Below the pieces are notes generated by a model. That model ran no database searches. It was not told the origin of the DNA and worked only from the letters and a program-made list of their open reading frames with translations. Both the position numbers and the translations under genes were made by a program. 64,000 bases of DNA from Smittia aterrima (lineage: Eukaryota; Arthropoda; Insecta; Diptera; Chironomidae), in the NCBI GenBank assembly GCA_033063855.1, contig CP093829.1:258243-322242 (forward strand), written 5' to 3'. Below are positions 13,001 through 27,200 of the stretch, piece after piece. The number at the start of each line of letters is the position of its first letter. Position 1 is the first letter of the stretch.

Positions 13001-16000
13001 TTTGTTGGTGGGCCCCACACGCGATTTTATAAAAATGCGTGGAATTATAAATTTCTTAGCTTGTAAATCATTGAAAGAAAACAAATGAAAAGTCGACGAG
13101 TCATTTACTAATTAGCCGAAACAAATCACTGTACACATTCTTAGACATTCGAGCTTCCACTGTGTCTCGCTTTAAGAACGTTTCACGTTGAAATACCGCG
13201 TTTGGTTGTAATTTTTATGAGCGACCAAATGTCTGAAGAATGGAAATGATTATTGTTGGCTATGTGTGCGAGTAAGTCGCTGCGGTCAAGCAAGCACTGT
13301 GATGAAATAATAAGACTCTCATTATTGTATCAAGCGGTAAACTGTCTGAATCCGAAAGCTTTCAAATTTGCTAATCAATTTCCTTCGTGCGTTCGCTCGT
13401 TGATGTGGCGAGAAATCGTTCTCTGTCCGATGATTTTCTGGTGTTTATTTGCTATTTATATTTGTTCAGGTATTTTACTTTGGTTTCGGTTCGTTTAAGA
13501 AAAATCTTTTTATTTAAACGATTGAAGGGTTTCCGAGAGGTGCCAATGTAAATTGCGGAACTTTCAATTTCTCGTAAGCAATTGAAACTTTCTCAACTGC
13601 AAGAAAAGAAACGAAGAATCAATTAATCAATCTCTCACTGGGATGAACGATCTTGTGTTTGCATAACGGTGCAATTGTCAGAGGCTCTAAGCGCAAATCC
13701 TGTAATAGATTCCCATGTCGAGATTCGACAGCAAAATCCAATTTTACTGCTCGCGCTTGCCGAGAGATTAAAATGCAGAATTATTCATTCCGCTTGCGAA
13801 TGGAATTTCTCTCGCTGCCCATAAAACATTGAAATTGTGTTGCACTGCACTACGAGCCTCGAATGCGATGGAGATTTTTGCATCTTCGAGAGGTCGTAAG
13901 AATCTCAGCAGCAAAGCCCAATGTGGGCTTCCACAGAAATTCCATTCTTTTTCCTTGTGCAATTCAACACAAGCACACAGCGAAGCTCTAAACTTTGCCA
14001 CCCAAAAAGAAGAATCCGACAATTCTTGTTTACCTTTTGTTTCGACGACGTCTTTCAAGAAAGAGAAGAGACGAAAAGGCGAGGGAGAAGATATTGCGAC
14101 TGGCCGTCCCAGCAAGTCTTACACGATGCCGAGCAAAAAGCGCAATGATGAAGCCGAGCCTGGGAGATGAAAACAGGTTCTCTCTTCATTGCTGAATTCC
14201 TTTAACGATTCTCATTCTTGAATTGAATGTGGATTTTCGTTCTTTCTACCGACTTCTTTCTTCTTTTCCTCTTCGAATTGAGAAAATGGGTTTTTCGGTG
14301 AGAAGAACAGCGAAATCGGCGATTGTGAAACACAGGAAAAAAAATGTAATAAAAAGAAAATAAATTTTTTGCAACTTCTCGTCGAAAAGAATCTTTGCTG
14401 CTTTTTTCTTGTTTACTGCCTTCTGCTTAGGATCTGCTTCGTACAACGAAAAGAATTTCAATAAAAAAATCATTTTTATTCTTCTTTCTTTTTTTGAGTG
14501 AAGAAGTTGAGAAATTTTTGCTTTTTCGCCTTTTGGGATTTTTTTCCTCTTCTTCTTTTCTCCTCATTGCTCGAGCGATAACAGTGAAAGTTCTTAAACT
14601 TTTGCAATCATCAAAGTTTTTGATGCATCGTTGATCAAATCGACGGGAAACTTCCTCGCCTCGTTCTTTAAACTTATCTTTTTTCAATTTATTTTTATTT
14701 CACTTGTCACCGGCATTAAAGAAAAAGAATTTGCTGGATTGAATAGCATCATCCTCTTGAATATGGCTCGTTTGAGGAAGGAAAGAAAAAACAATTTGAA
14801 AAGCGTATAAATTTGATTTAGGCGCTATAACACCTCAGTGTGTGTAATCGTTCTTGTCTAACGACCTGAGAATGAATGAGATTTAAGATTGGGTCTTGCT
14901 GGAGCCAAAAGAAACATTTCAAGTCTTCACTGACATCTTCGCCCATCTTTTCGCGTCTCCCATTAAACTAACGGGCAATTAACTTGTAATTGCAATAAAA
15001 ATGTGTGAATCCTTAAAGCGATTTAATCTTCAGCGAAGATTTTCTCATATAAAAGCGATTTCCAAGTCGTAAAATGAGCAGCAGTCAGACGGCGAACTAA
15101 GGTGTACGAGAGAAATTTAAAATGAAGATTGTTGTTATGCTAGCCATGAATTGAGAAACGAAACTTTAATCCTTTCTGTCATGTGGGCTGATGTGTTGTC
15201 GATTGAAGCGTTGGCGAATTAACGGCCCGTTCCATATTAAAGTGAATGCCACTTGCCTCGGCTAACGAGCGTCGATTGCTCGGGAGCGAGAGAAACTTTT
15301 CCTCAAGTTTCATAATCAAACCAATTGCAATCTGTCTAAGAAATGTTAAAGTTTGAAAATCAAACATTCATAAAGCTATGAATTTTATTCCCAACTCGTT
15401 CTACAACAGTCGAAGCGAAAGAGCATTGAATTCAGAAACAGGCCGGACGTTGTTGTGGTGATTTGATGTGACCAAGAGACTAAAAATTGAAATATCGGTC
15501 GTTTAAGATTGCCTTGGGTCGTCGATGTTTTCCAACACCCGTCGAGACGCGCGCCATGTCGAAGACACTTCGTTATGAATTATTTTTGCGTCACCGCAAA
15601 AAAAAAAGTAAAGAACGCGACGAGGCGCACAATTGAATTTCTTTGTATTCCATGTTTAGAGTGATTGTTTCGTTCGATCAAGTTTAATTAATTCATCAAA
15701 CATTTGGAATTCTTTTCATTGAGCATTTTGCTGTATTTTCTGTTTTTTGCGTTCGAATGCAAATTTCTCGAGTGTCATGCTTAATAAAGGAATGAATTTC
15801 ATTTAGGATGAGCTTGAACAAACGCCGCCAAGTCAGTTTTAAATAAAACGAATAAATTTGTTTGCTCTGCAGAGAGTGTTGTTAATAAAGTGTGGAGAGG
15901 GCGAGTCCAGCAGTTTTGGTTTTCGTTGACGCTCGAGGATTAAGCCTTTTAAGAATGCAACAGCCTCACACAAAGCTTTATGTAAATGCCATCGCATCGT

Positions 16001-18239
16001 TAAACTTTTCTCACTGCTCGATATCAGTTTTAACTTTTATTTTCCTCAGCTCTGCAGACTTTTTTTTTTGTGCTCGTTCTCGGCGTAAAGTTTTTAATTG
16101 ATTTTGTGCTGAAACCAGTTTCTGACACCGAAAATGAGTTTTGTGACAGGATGAGAGACACGGAGATGAAATGCAATTCGAGACAACCACAGTTTGTGGT
16201 CGAGTCTCATCGTCTTAAAACTAATTGAAACTCGAAAGTTTACAATGAATCGACGGGGTCAATGTGTCGATGTTATCGCATTGCGCACTTTGCTTCAATC
16301 AAAAGCGATTAAAGTTTGAATGAGACAAAAAAGAAGAAAAGCTAATCTGATTAAAACTGAAATCAGTTTTTTTACGATTCGCTATCTTTTTGGTGGCGAA
16401 ACGCTTCATCGTCCGGATTCGTTATTTTATCGCCGCAGGATGAAAAACGACACCAACGGCAAACTCTGCAGATTTTAATGCTTTCTTGCGACGACGAGAG
16501 AAAATAATTATGATTTTACGGCTTTATTATTGCCTCGCGCTGGTTTCGCCAGTCGATGCGCTGAGTCTGGTTGCGATAATCGGAGTCAATTCGCTAGTTT
16601 CACAATGAATTAGCATTAAATGATTAATCGGTGGATTGCGCTAGAGAAGTTTCTTCTCCCAGGGACAATTCTTAAGTAACGTGGACAATAATTGAGCACA
16701 TCGAATTAGTAAAATCATATTAGACACAGTTTCGATGAATGAGCTCATGATGACAAAATCGTTCTCATTAATCTCGACATCCATGAATATGCACAATTAA
16801 TATTTATGGACAATTTTTTTGTTCCCCACTCGTTCTCTATTCTCATTTTCGCCACATCGATTGAAACTCGTTTTCGTGCGACTCGGACATCGTCAGCTTT
16901 TGTGAGTTGATGTCGTTCTATTCTAAGCCCGGCTGTCGCTGTCGTTCATTGACGCTCGTTTGATTGTTTAGCGTGTGAATTTCTGTCAGAAATGTTTTCG
17001 CATGGCTTTTCATCGAAAATTGAAAATGTTTTGATGAGATGTCGTTATGAAAGGAATCAATTAAAATCGATTATTAAGCTGCTTTGTTAGTTTTGTGGCT
17101 AAATTGACGTCGCTTGACGTTGGTGTTTGCCAACTCGATTCGAATATTTCGATATCAAAACTTTTGCCAACGAAGCGTCGGTGGCGAAGAAAAAGATTAC
17201 GAGTGATGACTTTAATTAATCAGTGACTCTCTTTCATAGGTTCATAAATCATGCGGAGCTCCATCAATTCGTCACAATGACAAGATTCCCTCCTACGACA
17301 GTTCGAGTGAGGACACCGTAGACGGCCCATCTCTCGAGAAGAAGCAAAAACAAGTTCCACCAGTCCATCACGGAAACAAATGGGCTCCTCCGCCTGACAC
17401 AGAAATGCTCTTATTCCTTACCAACCTCGACAGATCAAAGACGTTTTCGTTACAAATCGCAAGCAGGTAAATAGCTTGCTACCGGATGCTTATCGTAACG
17501 TATTCTAATTAATTTTAATCATCATTAGCTTGTGCGAAGACGATCGTTACCAAAAGCAAGACAAAGATTGCTGGACTGGAGATCATCTCGGAGACTACAC
17601 TCACAAAGTCATGGACATGCATTCACAAAAGTACAATCCTGAAGTGCCAACGCTACAAGTCGTCAATAACGAACGACTACATCAACTTAACGATCAGCTA
17701 ATCACACTGAAAAATATGGTGAATAAACAGGTAGGAGCGAGCGGGAATCTTTCTTAAGTGACAATCAAGTTTTTCCTTTCACGTTGGCAAATGCGGCCAA
17801 TTAATTTTAATCACTTCTCATTTGTTGCACAAACCAATCTTACGTTGTTTCTCTCTCGGTTCTCTAGATGACTCATTTGTCAAGATCAGACAGTGATAAG
17901 ATGCTGGGTGACATGGCTGAGGGATCAGCGGATGAATACGAGGATCGTTATGAAGATGGCGGTTATGACGATGAAATGTCCGGCGATGGATCTGGCGATG
18001 GAATGAGCTGTAAGTTAAGAAAACTTAATTATAACAAATCGGTTTCTGATTGCTCTCTTGTTATTTCTTCAACAGATAATCGTGAAGTGCCAGTTGTTGA
18101 GCCTGGATCGCCTGATGATGGTCATTCGCGTATCGACCTCGGAATCACTCCAGTTGCTGGAAGCTCCTGTAGAATCTCATTCGCATCTTCGACTTTAGTT
18201 TTAACCTCGTTAATTGTGATCTTCGTTAAGCTGTTGTAA
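7095..18239 (+). CDS. dally: Glypican Dally (5' exon missing)
   Basis: Dally is a GPI-anchored heparan sulfate proteoglycan that carries Dpp, Wg and Hh morphogens at the cell surface. Eight exons join in frame: 7095-7238, 11705-11828, 12112-12546, 12620-12806, 17240-17466, 17529-17730, 17868-18009 and 18076-18239, giving about 540 visible residues. The glypican fold shows as CGGHCC near 7100, QPFGDIPQ, CQHALLKMNYC, KPCYGYCSNVVRGC, AIMHAMTNGPELEKK and CWTGDHLGDYT. The last of these and the downstream YNPEVP follow Drosophila Dally rather than Dlp. An acidic stretch with SGDGSGDG (17979-18002) gives glycosaminoglycan attachment serines. The C-terminus is a hydrophobic tail (ASSTLVLTSLIVIFVKLL) typical of a GPI signal. 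The first exon, with the signal peptide, is not identified: exon 7095 begins in phase with two bases of a split codon. Glypican is certain; dally over dlp rests on the C-terminal half. Confidence 0.92.
7239..11704 (+). other. dally intron, 4.5 kb
   Basis: The intron runs from a GTAAGT donor to a TTTTCAG acceptor. It splits the codon that joins the exon ending SIYK to the exon starting DHVLEL. No coding exon was recognised inside. It contains a perfect 10 bp palindrome TTCCCGGGAA at 8605-8614 (a spaced STAT-type half-site pair). Otherwise it is unremarkable AT-rich sequence. Confidence 0.8.
12807..17239 (+). other. dally intron, 4.4 kb
   Basis: The intron runs from a GTGAGT donor after ELEKK to a TTTCATAG acceptor before VHKSCGAPS. 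Removing it restores the conserved glypican junction, where the KK is followed by a basic segment and a cysteine. No coding exon was recognised inside; the open frames near 13253-14200 look random. A CAG/GTATTT step at 13467-13475 was seen but is not a convincing recursive splice site. Confidence 0.8.
17979..18002 (+). other. Heparan sulfate attachment motif in Dally
   Basis: Two Ser-Gly-Asp-Gly units in tandem lie just after a run of Asp and Glu residues. Acidic residues next to Ser-Gly dipeptides are the known signal for glycosaminoglycan chain initiation by xylosyltransferase. The same doubled motif is present near the C-terminus of Drosophila Dally. Confidence 0.8.
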
Positions 18240-21200
18240 GGCAAAAAGAATATTTTTTGTCGAAAGTATAACGACGACGACCTTTTGCAAGTCTACCATG
18301 AAAGCCCAAACCGCACGTTCAAATCAATGTTCGCAGGAAGACTCTAAAAAAAGATATGCGACAAAGTCATTCGAATTCTTAATTGAAAGCTCCTTAACGC
18401 GCCATAATTAATTGCTACAATCAATAGACTAAACAACTTACTTTTAAACACATCAGACGCCACGTCCTTCTACTACTTAACAATCCTCCAAGCTTCAAGT
18501 AATTGTAATTAAATCTCGTGAAAGGAAAAAGAGAGAAGAAATTGGAGTGACTTTTAAAACAAAACTCTGGGGAGACGAAACACGCGAGAATTGTTTTTTA
18601 TTCGACTCTTCGAATCAAATTATTCCACATCGCCAAACTTTATTTGCTTTTGTTTCAGAAGAGGAAAAATATTTAACGAAGTACAATTTTGCTTGCAGCA
18701 GCCAGAGAGCGATTTGTAATCGCTTATGGAAATAGTCAAACACAGAGTGGAATGCGTGAAAAGTTATAAAGTCGAGATGTTTGCCTTATGATAAAAAAAA
18801 AAGTTATAATTGTTGAGTTTGTTTTGATGAATTTTCTACGAAAACTTCCGAGCCGACGTTGAAAATTTGGTAGAAAAGTTTGTTTTATCTAAATACGAGA
18901 ATTTTATTCGTAGAACGAATTTTCTTCCGCAATGCAAAAACATTTTAATTATTCAAAGACTTTAACTTCCCTCAATCGCAAACAGTTTCCACTCACTCCT
19001 CTTTCGCTTTACTTCAGTCGCGCGATGATTTTAATTTATCAAGAAGCGAAACAATCTTTTCGATGTTTTCACAAACAAATCTTGCAACTGAAGAATCAAT
19101 AAAACATTCTTTCATCTCAAAAACAAACATGCAATTGATATGTTTATGGAAACAAGGAGAGTTGTTTTGCTCCGAATTTATGCGATTTTCGGGGATCGTA
19201 CGAAAGTTGAACCATTGAAGTGGAGAATAGAACGTAATCACAATGAGATGAACGTAACTCAAGTACTGATCGAACAGCCTGCAGAAATTCTCAGACGGAA
19301 ATTGGAGAGGTTTAAAAACATCAGCTCTCATAGATAACAAAAAATCATGTTTAAAGCTCGCCCGTAATTAAATACCCGAAGCAAAATCTTATCAAGCTAG
19401 GAGGTGAAAATCTGTATATATCGTCTGACTATCTAATGAAACAAGCTCGTTACTAATTAACTCAACGACAGCGAAAGAATTCGTTCAATATAGCCAATTA
19501 ATTAATTAGCTGCAGAACTTAGAAGCGTAATGAATTTAAATTTGTATAAAAATGATGAATGGGAAAGTCTCGTTATAAAGATTGTTAGGCTCCTGTAATT
19601 ACCATTAGAATGGAACTTTAACTCACGAAAAAAGTTATGAAAATGCTCAAAGAAATTCAAATTTCCCCCCTGACTACGACGTCGCTCGTTTCAATGCCAA
19701 TTGCCATTCGAGAACAACGACAAAGTTTTCGTCCATGATTTTTCAATGTTTATTATTTTGTCGTTTCATTCATTATCGCACTCGGTCCCAGGGGTGAGTG
19801 CTCAAGTGACGTAAGAAGTTGTTGCTTGTAAATAGACGAGACTCACGGCATCGGCACAAGACAAAACCCCACGCAATTGAAAGCTAGAAACTTGTCGTAC
19901 TTGTCACATCGTTAAACTCTTGCGGAGCAGACAAATTTCTCTGTTATTCTTCGAACAGCTTTGTCATATTTATTTTCGAAATTTTCATTTCGTTCAGGCG
20001 CGGCAAAGAGAAATTGGAAAATTGAATTTTTTTTTGTGTTTCGCTAAATGCAAAAAGCATTTAGAATGATTATCAATTTAGGATGATTAAATAGAAATTC
20101 GAGTCAATAAAATTTATAGTTCTTAGGAAATCACTTTATTTTAGTCACAAACTTCTTTCTGTCTCCTCTCGTAAAATTAGAGATTGGAAGAGGAGTCGTG
20201 TGGAAAGTGTGACAAGAATTTGTGAGTGGAACTCGTATATTACGTCACGTAATTTACAAACTCAACCCACATTTTCAAGCCTTCTATAAACACGTCTCCA
20301 TAGTATTTGTTTGTGATAGATTAGTGAGAAAGAAGCAAATTTTTAATAATTCAAAAGGAAACAGGAGAGACATGCAACGAAAAGAAACATTAATAGAATT
20401 TGCCTTTCGGTTGGAATGAAATTGTCTTTTTAAAAATAAACTTGCTGAGTTGAGTGGACGACGGATAGTTGCTTTGTCACTAAACCTTTGTTAAGTAAAG
20501 AATTAACAATTTAACTTTTTGTTTGTTTTCTTTTGGAGAGGAAAAAAATTTGTGAATTATCTGTGATTGTGAATTTCTTTATTAATAATTACGCAAAAGC
20601 AAAAGAATAAATTTGTAAAATTAATGAGAAAAGTGTGCGGAACGCTGGAAATAGAAAGAGACGACGAAGAGAGATGTTTAATATATGAGGAAGAATCAAT
20701 ATCAAAGATTTTAAAGATTTTCTGTTCACCTACGAAGATTCTGTCTGTCCAATGAGTTTGTAGGCGAACGAGAGACTCGAGTATGAAAAATGGTTTATTG
20801 GAGAAAAAATAATTGGAAATTTATCATATCAAAAATGTTATTCTGTATAAAATAGGAGAAGAGTCGATAATGGTCCGAAGTTGATGAAAAATGTTGCATC
20901 AACACAAAAAAAATCATTTCTAAAAAATTGAAGCTAGATTAAGCTGCAGAAAAAACCTCAAAACTATGAAAAAAGAGAAAACACGCTCGTGATTAATAGC
21001 AAATCAATTAAATTTCACGAAAGCAAAATAATGATAAAAAAATATTGTGAATATGAAAAGGAAAAAATCATAAAAACAGCAACAATAAAAATTATTTAAA
21101 AAAAAGTAAAACTTTATTGCATTTCAATTCCTGGCTCGGCTTGGAGCGCTTTCGTTCCGATTTTGCACTTTTCACGTGCAAAATCTGACAATTGAACTTT

Positions 21201-24200
21201 TCACATTTGTCTGTATTATTGAAAAGCTTTTTGTTCATTGAATTTCGATGAGTTTTTTGAACTTTGTTGTCGAAGGCGCTTCGAATTCAATTTGTTGGGT
21301 CATCAAATGGAGGACGCTTGAGAGAATTCGTTGATGGGAATGTCGTAATGGGAAAAAGTGAAAAGTTTTGAATCTTCTTTAGATTGTTTGAAGCATAGTC
21401 AAGTGTTGTTTAAGCTTCTTTAGTCTGAATGAATGAGTTTCTCGCGAAGCTTCTCCAAAGCTCTTTACGACTTTCCTCTTTAATAATTCACAATTTGCCC
21501 ATCACTCCGGAAAAAGAAGAGAGAGAGAGAAAGAAGAAAAAGAGTTTGTTTTCATAAGTAAAGAAGATTCTAATTAAGAAGATCACAGAGAGTGCGGCGT
21601 CAACGGCAACAATGCGCAATGGAGGGAATCTTTCTGTAATTGAATAGATTGTTAATTGGGCGAGTGAATCCTTATATTGCTCTTAATGCTTTCAACAAAA
21701 CAAACTTACCAAAGAGCAAGAAGAAGATGGGAAAATAACAATGAGAGGAAGAAAGAAAAATATTCGATAATCTTTAGATTTCGATCATCACCCGAAAAAA
21801 GCAGAAAATGAGTAAAACATTAAAGAGCAATCGACACAATAAAGAAATAGAAGTCGAGAATGGATGAATATGCTGAAGAAGAGCCGGAGGAGAAAGAATG
21901 CTAAGATGAATCAGATCAGGTATTGATCTTCACAATAAAAATTCCATTGTTGTTGCTCTTTTCCTAAAAAAGAAAAAATCTCACTTCGAATTGAAATTCG
22001 TTTTCGATGAAAATTCTTCGTGGGCTCCTTCTCTTTGAAGAAGTCGGTCGGAATGATAATTAATCATAATTTATTTGTGTTTGTGAGTGTTAGCATTAAC
22101 TTTAATAGGAAATTCCTCAATAATTTTCATCATGCTCTGAGCGTAGGAAATGACTGATCGATCGGGGCTGATTCATTGATACAAAGCTCGCGACAATGAA
22201 ATGTTTCCACTGCGAAGAACATCTAGTCAACCTCTCTTTAAACTCTGTTTCGACATGAAATGAAATATCTCGGGTCTTAGTCAAACATAATTTTCCACTT
22301 GGCGGCAATCGTGAAATATTTTTGTTTGAAAATAAACGGAGAAAAGTCTGATTTATGGAAGACATTTTTTGTCGTACGACCTGCAATTATTCGAAATTGT
22401 TTTGATCGGTTGAAGAACGGCAATCAATGAATAAAGAAATCCCCGAGGAGACAAGAGTCTTGTTGTCCAGTCAGTTCAGCGCCACGTGATTTAAGAGAGA
22501 ACTTCAAGTGGTAACAAGATAAAACATGAAATATCTCGAGCGTATCGATCCGATTCATCTTAAAACCTCTAACAACACAAAACTCTTTATTAATTTATAG
22601 CAGAAACTTTAAATATTGCAACACTTTCCATCTCAAATCTCAACGAAACTTCAAGCAAGTGAAACAAACTCAGACTTCATGCATTTCTTTCAGATAGTCT
22701 TGCGAAACAAGTCTCGAAAAGTATCACGAGGAGGAGGAAAGAATTCCTGAGCTGTTCCCACACATAAGCTAAGCGAATGTCATAAGGAGCAGAGAGTGCG
22801 AGAGCGAGCGAAGGGCCAGAAGAAGTCACAGAGAATGAAAATATGTATTAATCTTATGCGTTTCCAAGAAGCCTCAGGAATTTTCATTAACAGTTCGGCA
22901 AAAGACACACAGAAATTCTTTTTCTTTCAATCTTCGCCTTTTATTTCATTTACTTCTCTCGGTGTTTTTATTTTCGGGGGAAGCAGCAGAAAGGCGAAAT
23001 ACAAACGAGAGAAAGAGACTGGACTGGAGAATCGATGGGAAGACGGAATGCTAAAGAATGAAATGTTGTGAAGGAATCAATGCCTTTTAATTGTCTCCGG
23101 TGGTTCAGTGATGTTGTTGTTGGGTCTTAGACCCTTCAGGCTCAATAGAGAAGTCTTCTCATAAAGAAAATGGTCAAACGATTAACCTAACGGTGCTTAT
23201 GCCAATTGCCTTGGAGCGAGACGAAACTGTCGAACGCCACCCTCACAGCAAGCATACAATTTTGACACTGAATTCAACACTGACTCATTCATTATTCGAT
23301 CGTTCGTTCGTTCCTTCTCCTCTCTTTATAAAATTTATAAATTTTTTCATGTTTTTCGGTACATGAAACGAACGACGAGCAAGAGCGATGGGTGAGAAGA
23401 AGCAGAGACTTGTAGATGGGATTTCTCTTCTTCTTCATCATCAATAAATCAATAAAAAGAAGAAGTAAAAACACCGGCGATAGACGAAAAGGGGGCAATT
23501 GCTCTCGTTGGACAGAATCTTTCTGGTTTCTTGCATTCAAGGTATTTTTTATGATTGTTTATCTGATCGCCAAGATCTCGCCCTGTTTCGTGTTTCATTT
23601 CATCTAACTAACGCAGCATCTCTTCGGCTCTTCGGTTGTTTATTAGGAACTTAAAACTAATAAAATATTTCACATTTCAATCATCATGATAGTAATTGGT
23701 GGGCGCATAGGAGAATGAAGTTTAGAATGATGAGAACTCTCACCAAGGAATTTATTCCTTTCTTTCTTCTAATGGACGGTGAATTTGGATGGAATGTTCG
23801 ACTCGAACAATCGAGCGATTCGATGGAATAAGAAAGAATTTTATTAAATTTGCAAAACGTAAAAAACTGTTTTCGTTATCATTTCGCAAAATCACCTTTT
23901 GCATTTTTTTTTTCTTAGCTCTCTCGCTTGCCTTTGAAATATATTTCACTTTCAACTGAGAGGTGGATTTGCGTGGAGTTCTCTGAAACCAAATTGCGAT
24001 AAAGTGAATGCTTTAAGTTGTTCACAAATCATGGTAACAAAGATAAGTTCTTACGAATCAAAATCATTTTTATCGAAATATATCTTTTCAAAAGTTTTGA
24101 ATCAAAACTCATTGAATTCTTCAATCATGAAGTCGACGCGAATCCTTTTTAGGCAAAGGTATAAAAATAAATTATGTTGTGTAGTTTCCGATAAATTCGT

Positions 24201-27200
24201 TAACTCTTTCGAAAGCGAAGGAATAACTAATCCCCGTCGTCCGCCGAATTAATTCGCAAAAATTCTTAAACTCGTTGACTTTAAGCTTCCTTTGACTCTC
24301 GTTTCACAGGTTTAAGATCAGTCGAATCGAGCTTTTATTACGATTACGAGTGCGAGGAAGGCAGCAAACGAAGAAAATGAGAAATTCCATATTTGTTTGG
24401 GGCTGCAGCAAAACTGCAAGAACTTGCCGATATTTTATTGTTTCTCTTTCGTTTTTCATTCTGATTTAGGGTAATGGACTTTGTTAAAGGAAGATAGGTC
24501 ATCGCAGGACAAAAATGACAATGAATTTTAATCAGACCTGTCACCAAAAAAACTTTTTGTAAATCTTATGACCCGCCCTAAAGTTTCTTCTTAAGCTCCG
24601 TGATCTGCAGAAATGTCAACTTCGCTAAAGGATCGTTGTTTCTTCTCGCTTCCCTCGGCGAACGTTCCAAATACATTTTTCCCGGGACCTAAAAGTAGAT
24701 TAAAGAGGAGAACCGTTGCACATTTTTATCTTCGTTCATAATTTATATTTTTTGGGCTTCTCTCGGCGAGGCATGATAGTGTTGCTTTGTTGAGGTTGCC
24801 TTGGTGGTCCAGTCCGTTTATTGCATCCTTTTCTACAAATCTCCTAATTGAGCTCTTATTCCGGACTTGCCACATCTGAGTTCTTTATTTCTTTACATCG
24901 CTGCAGATGGCGAGAGTTCCGATGAGATTTTTCTCCTCGTTCGTCTGTACCGAACCAAACGAGACCAAAGAATCTCAAACCCGCACTAAAAGCAAAGTCT
25001 TAAATAATGTTTACATCATTCTTCAAATTTTTCACGTTCATCATGCTCTTTTGCGGGGTTTAAATTATTTAATCCACATGCATCCACATACATCCCACGA
25101 TGTAAACACCTGAAAAGCGTTAGCAGCCGAACTTTATTTATAGAAAAAACGAATGATGAGTGTTTTGTATCGACTCAGATGAACATTTTAATTGCATTCC
25201 TCTGCTTGATGAACTTCCTCGTTCTGTTCTTTCAACTGATCACAAAATGTCTCGCTCGCGACTTAAAGTCGCGCTAATTGAGACGTCATTTAAAGATTTA
25301 AGATTTCAAGTGGCGCGTTTCATTCTCCATCCACTCGACGACGTCAAATAAATCTTTTTAGTAATCTCAAAGTTCGAATGAATTCTTAATTCAAGTGAAA
25401 CAAGATTAATTGACAAGTTGAGTCCTGGGAAGTTGGTGGACGTCGTGACAGGAAGAAGTAAAATTAAATGGAGCGGCGTGATGAGACTCACGAATTGATC
25501 CATCTCCCGTTTGTAGGAAAATAAAGTTTGCAGAGGAAACAAACAGAAAATCGTTCAATTCAAATCGATTTTTCATTGCTTAAAATAAAGTCGATTCGGA
25601 ATCGGAATCCCATTAGGTCTTGTGCAAATTTCTTTCCCCTCTTCTCTCATTTCATGAAAGAAATCGCGGTTTCGCATTTCGCAATTCTTAAGAAGAAAGA
25701 ACTAAAAATAAAACATACCGAGCTTTCCATTTCGATTTTCGTTTTCCTCTGAACAGCGGAAAACTTAAAAATAGCGAAAGAAATCTCAATTTTCTACTTC
25801 TTTACTTCTGCCACTCAATTCAGCGACTTCATCATCGCACGACAACAAGAATCGCGCAAGCAAAAGGGAAAATAGTGTGAAAATCATTTTTCTTTCTACG
25901 AAAGTAGCGTTTTCATTCATAATTCGCTGGCTGTGCCTCGACGACTTTAATTAATTTATTATTTATTTTGAAAAGCATTTTTCTCTACTAGCAACTGATG
26001 TCAGCAAAAGCATTAAAGATTTCACAGAAAATTATTTACTTTCTGTTGTTTTATGATAAAAAATTCGTTGACAAAAAGCGAAAGGCGTAAACAGATTTTT
26101 ATTTTATTTCATTCTTTCTTTGAAGAATCATGAGAAAAAGGGGTCAACGTGATGTTTTTCCAAGCAATGGGATTAGATGTAACAGTTTGAATGGATATGT
26201 TTCTCCATTCGTCTCTTATGATTGAAATTGATAACTTACTTAAGTTTTACTTCTTTTCAAAGTGAAAGAAAATATTTTCCTTTCAACTTCTTATTTTTTC
26301 TCACTGAAGGTTTACGAATGCAAATTCTGTAGATTTTAAGATTATCAACGTTCTCATGATGATTCGACAAGTAAGGAATGCGTTGTTGGAATAATTGACT
26401 TTGAAAAATAAATCACGTATGACTCGCTAATGATTTAATACAAAGCTGACGTAGAGTGACAGTGAAGATAAACGAATAAATTAGTTTTCCCCTCACAAAA
26501 CGATAAACAATATTGTTTCTTTTTAAAATGCAATTGTGTTAATGAAAGCAATTAGAGGAAATGAATTTAATTTGCACATTTCATTTCGTTTTCGGTTGAG
26601 ACGTCTGAGAATTTTTTTTTCACCGCGTAATGCAAATATATTGTAAACTAAACGTTTAATTAAAAAGATTTAAATATTTCTAAGTTTGAAATCATAGAAT
26701 ATTTAGATATTATCTATTTTTTTTTAAAGATTCCTATTTCTTTCTTTTAAGTTTTAACCGACAAAACGTGATTTGAAATATTCTGAAAGCTCCGACGCAA
26801 AGCTTATTAATGATGTGTCTTGGATAAATTGGCTCATAAAAAGCTTTTGCCTAAAAGCTCCTAAGTAAGAGCTTTCAAGACGTTTTCCATAAACTTTATC
26901 AAACCGCAACATGTGAAGACGGTTCACTGAAATCAATGTATGGAGACTTATGAATTTGTACAAAATTGATTATGTTTACCATTTCATATTTTATTGAACG
27001 CCAATTTTATTTTTATTATAATTAACAACAATTTTCTTTGCTTTAGTAGACAATCATCAAGAATAATCGTGTAAGCACAATAATCGAAAAAGAAGGCCAA
27101 GTTAAGGCTTAGCATCTAATCCTTTCGTAATTAAATCTATGAGGCTCTCGTTAATTGTTTTATTTCAATGTGGAAAAACCTTGAAAAAGTATCAAACATC

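Noticed and set aside
13440..13476. Possible recursive splice site in a dally intron
   Set aside because: CAG is followed by GTATTT, a poor 5' site, and a 4.4 kb intron does not need one.
18240..18344. 35 open codons after the dally stop codon
   Set aside because: The stop follows a GPI-anchor signal, so an extension would abolish anchoring, and the context is UAA-G. Kept only as a control for how often open runs arise by chance.
21515..21545. GA-rich run as a GAGA-factor element
   Set aside because: Purine runs of this kind occur throughout the non-coding parts of the window, and nothing distinguishes this one.
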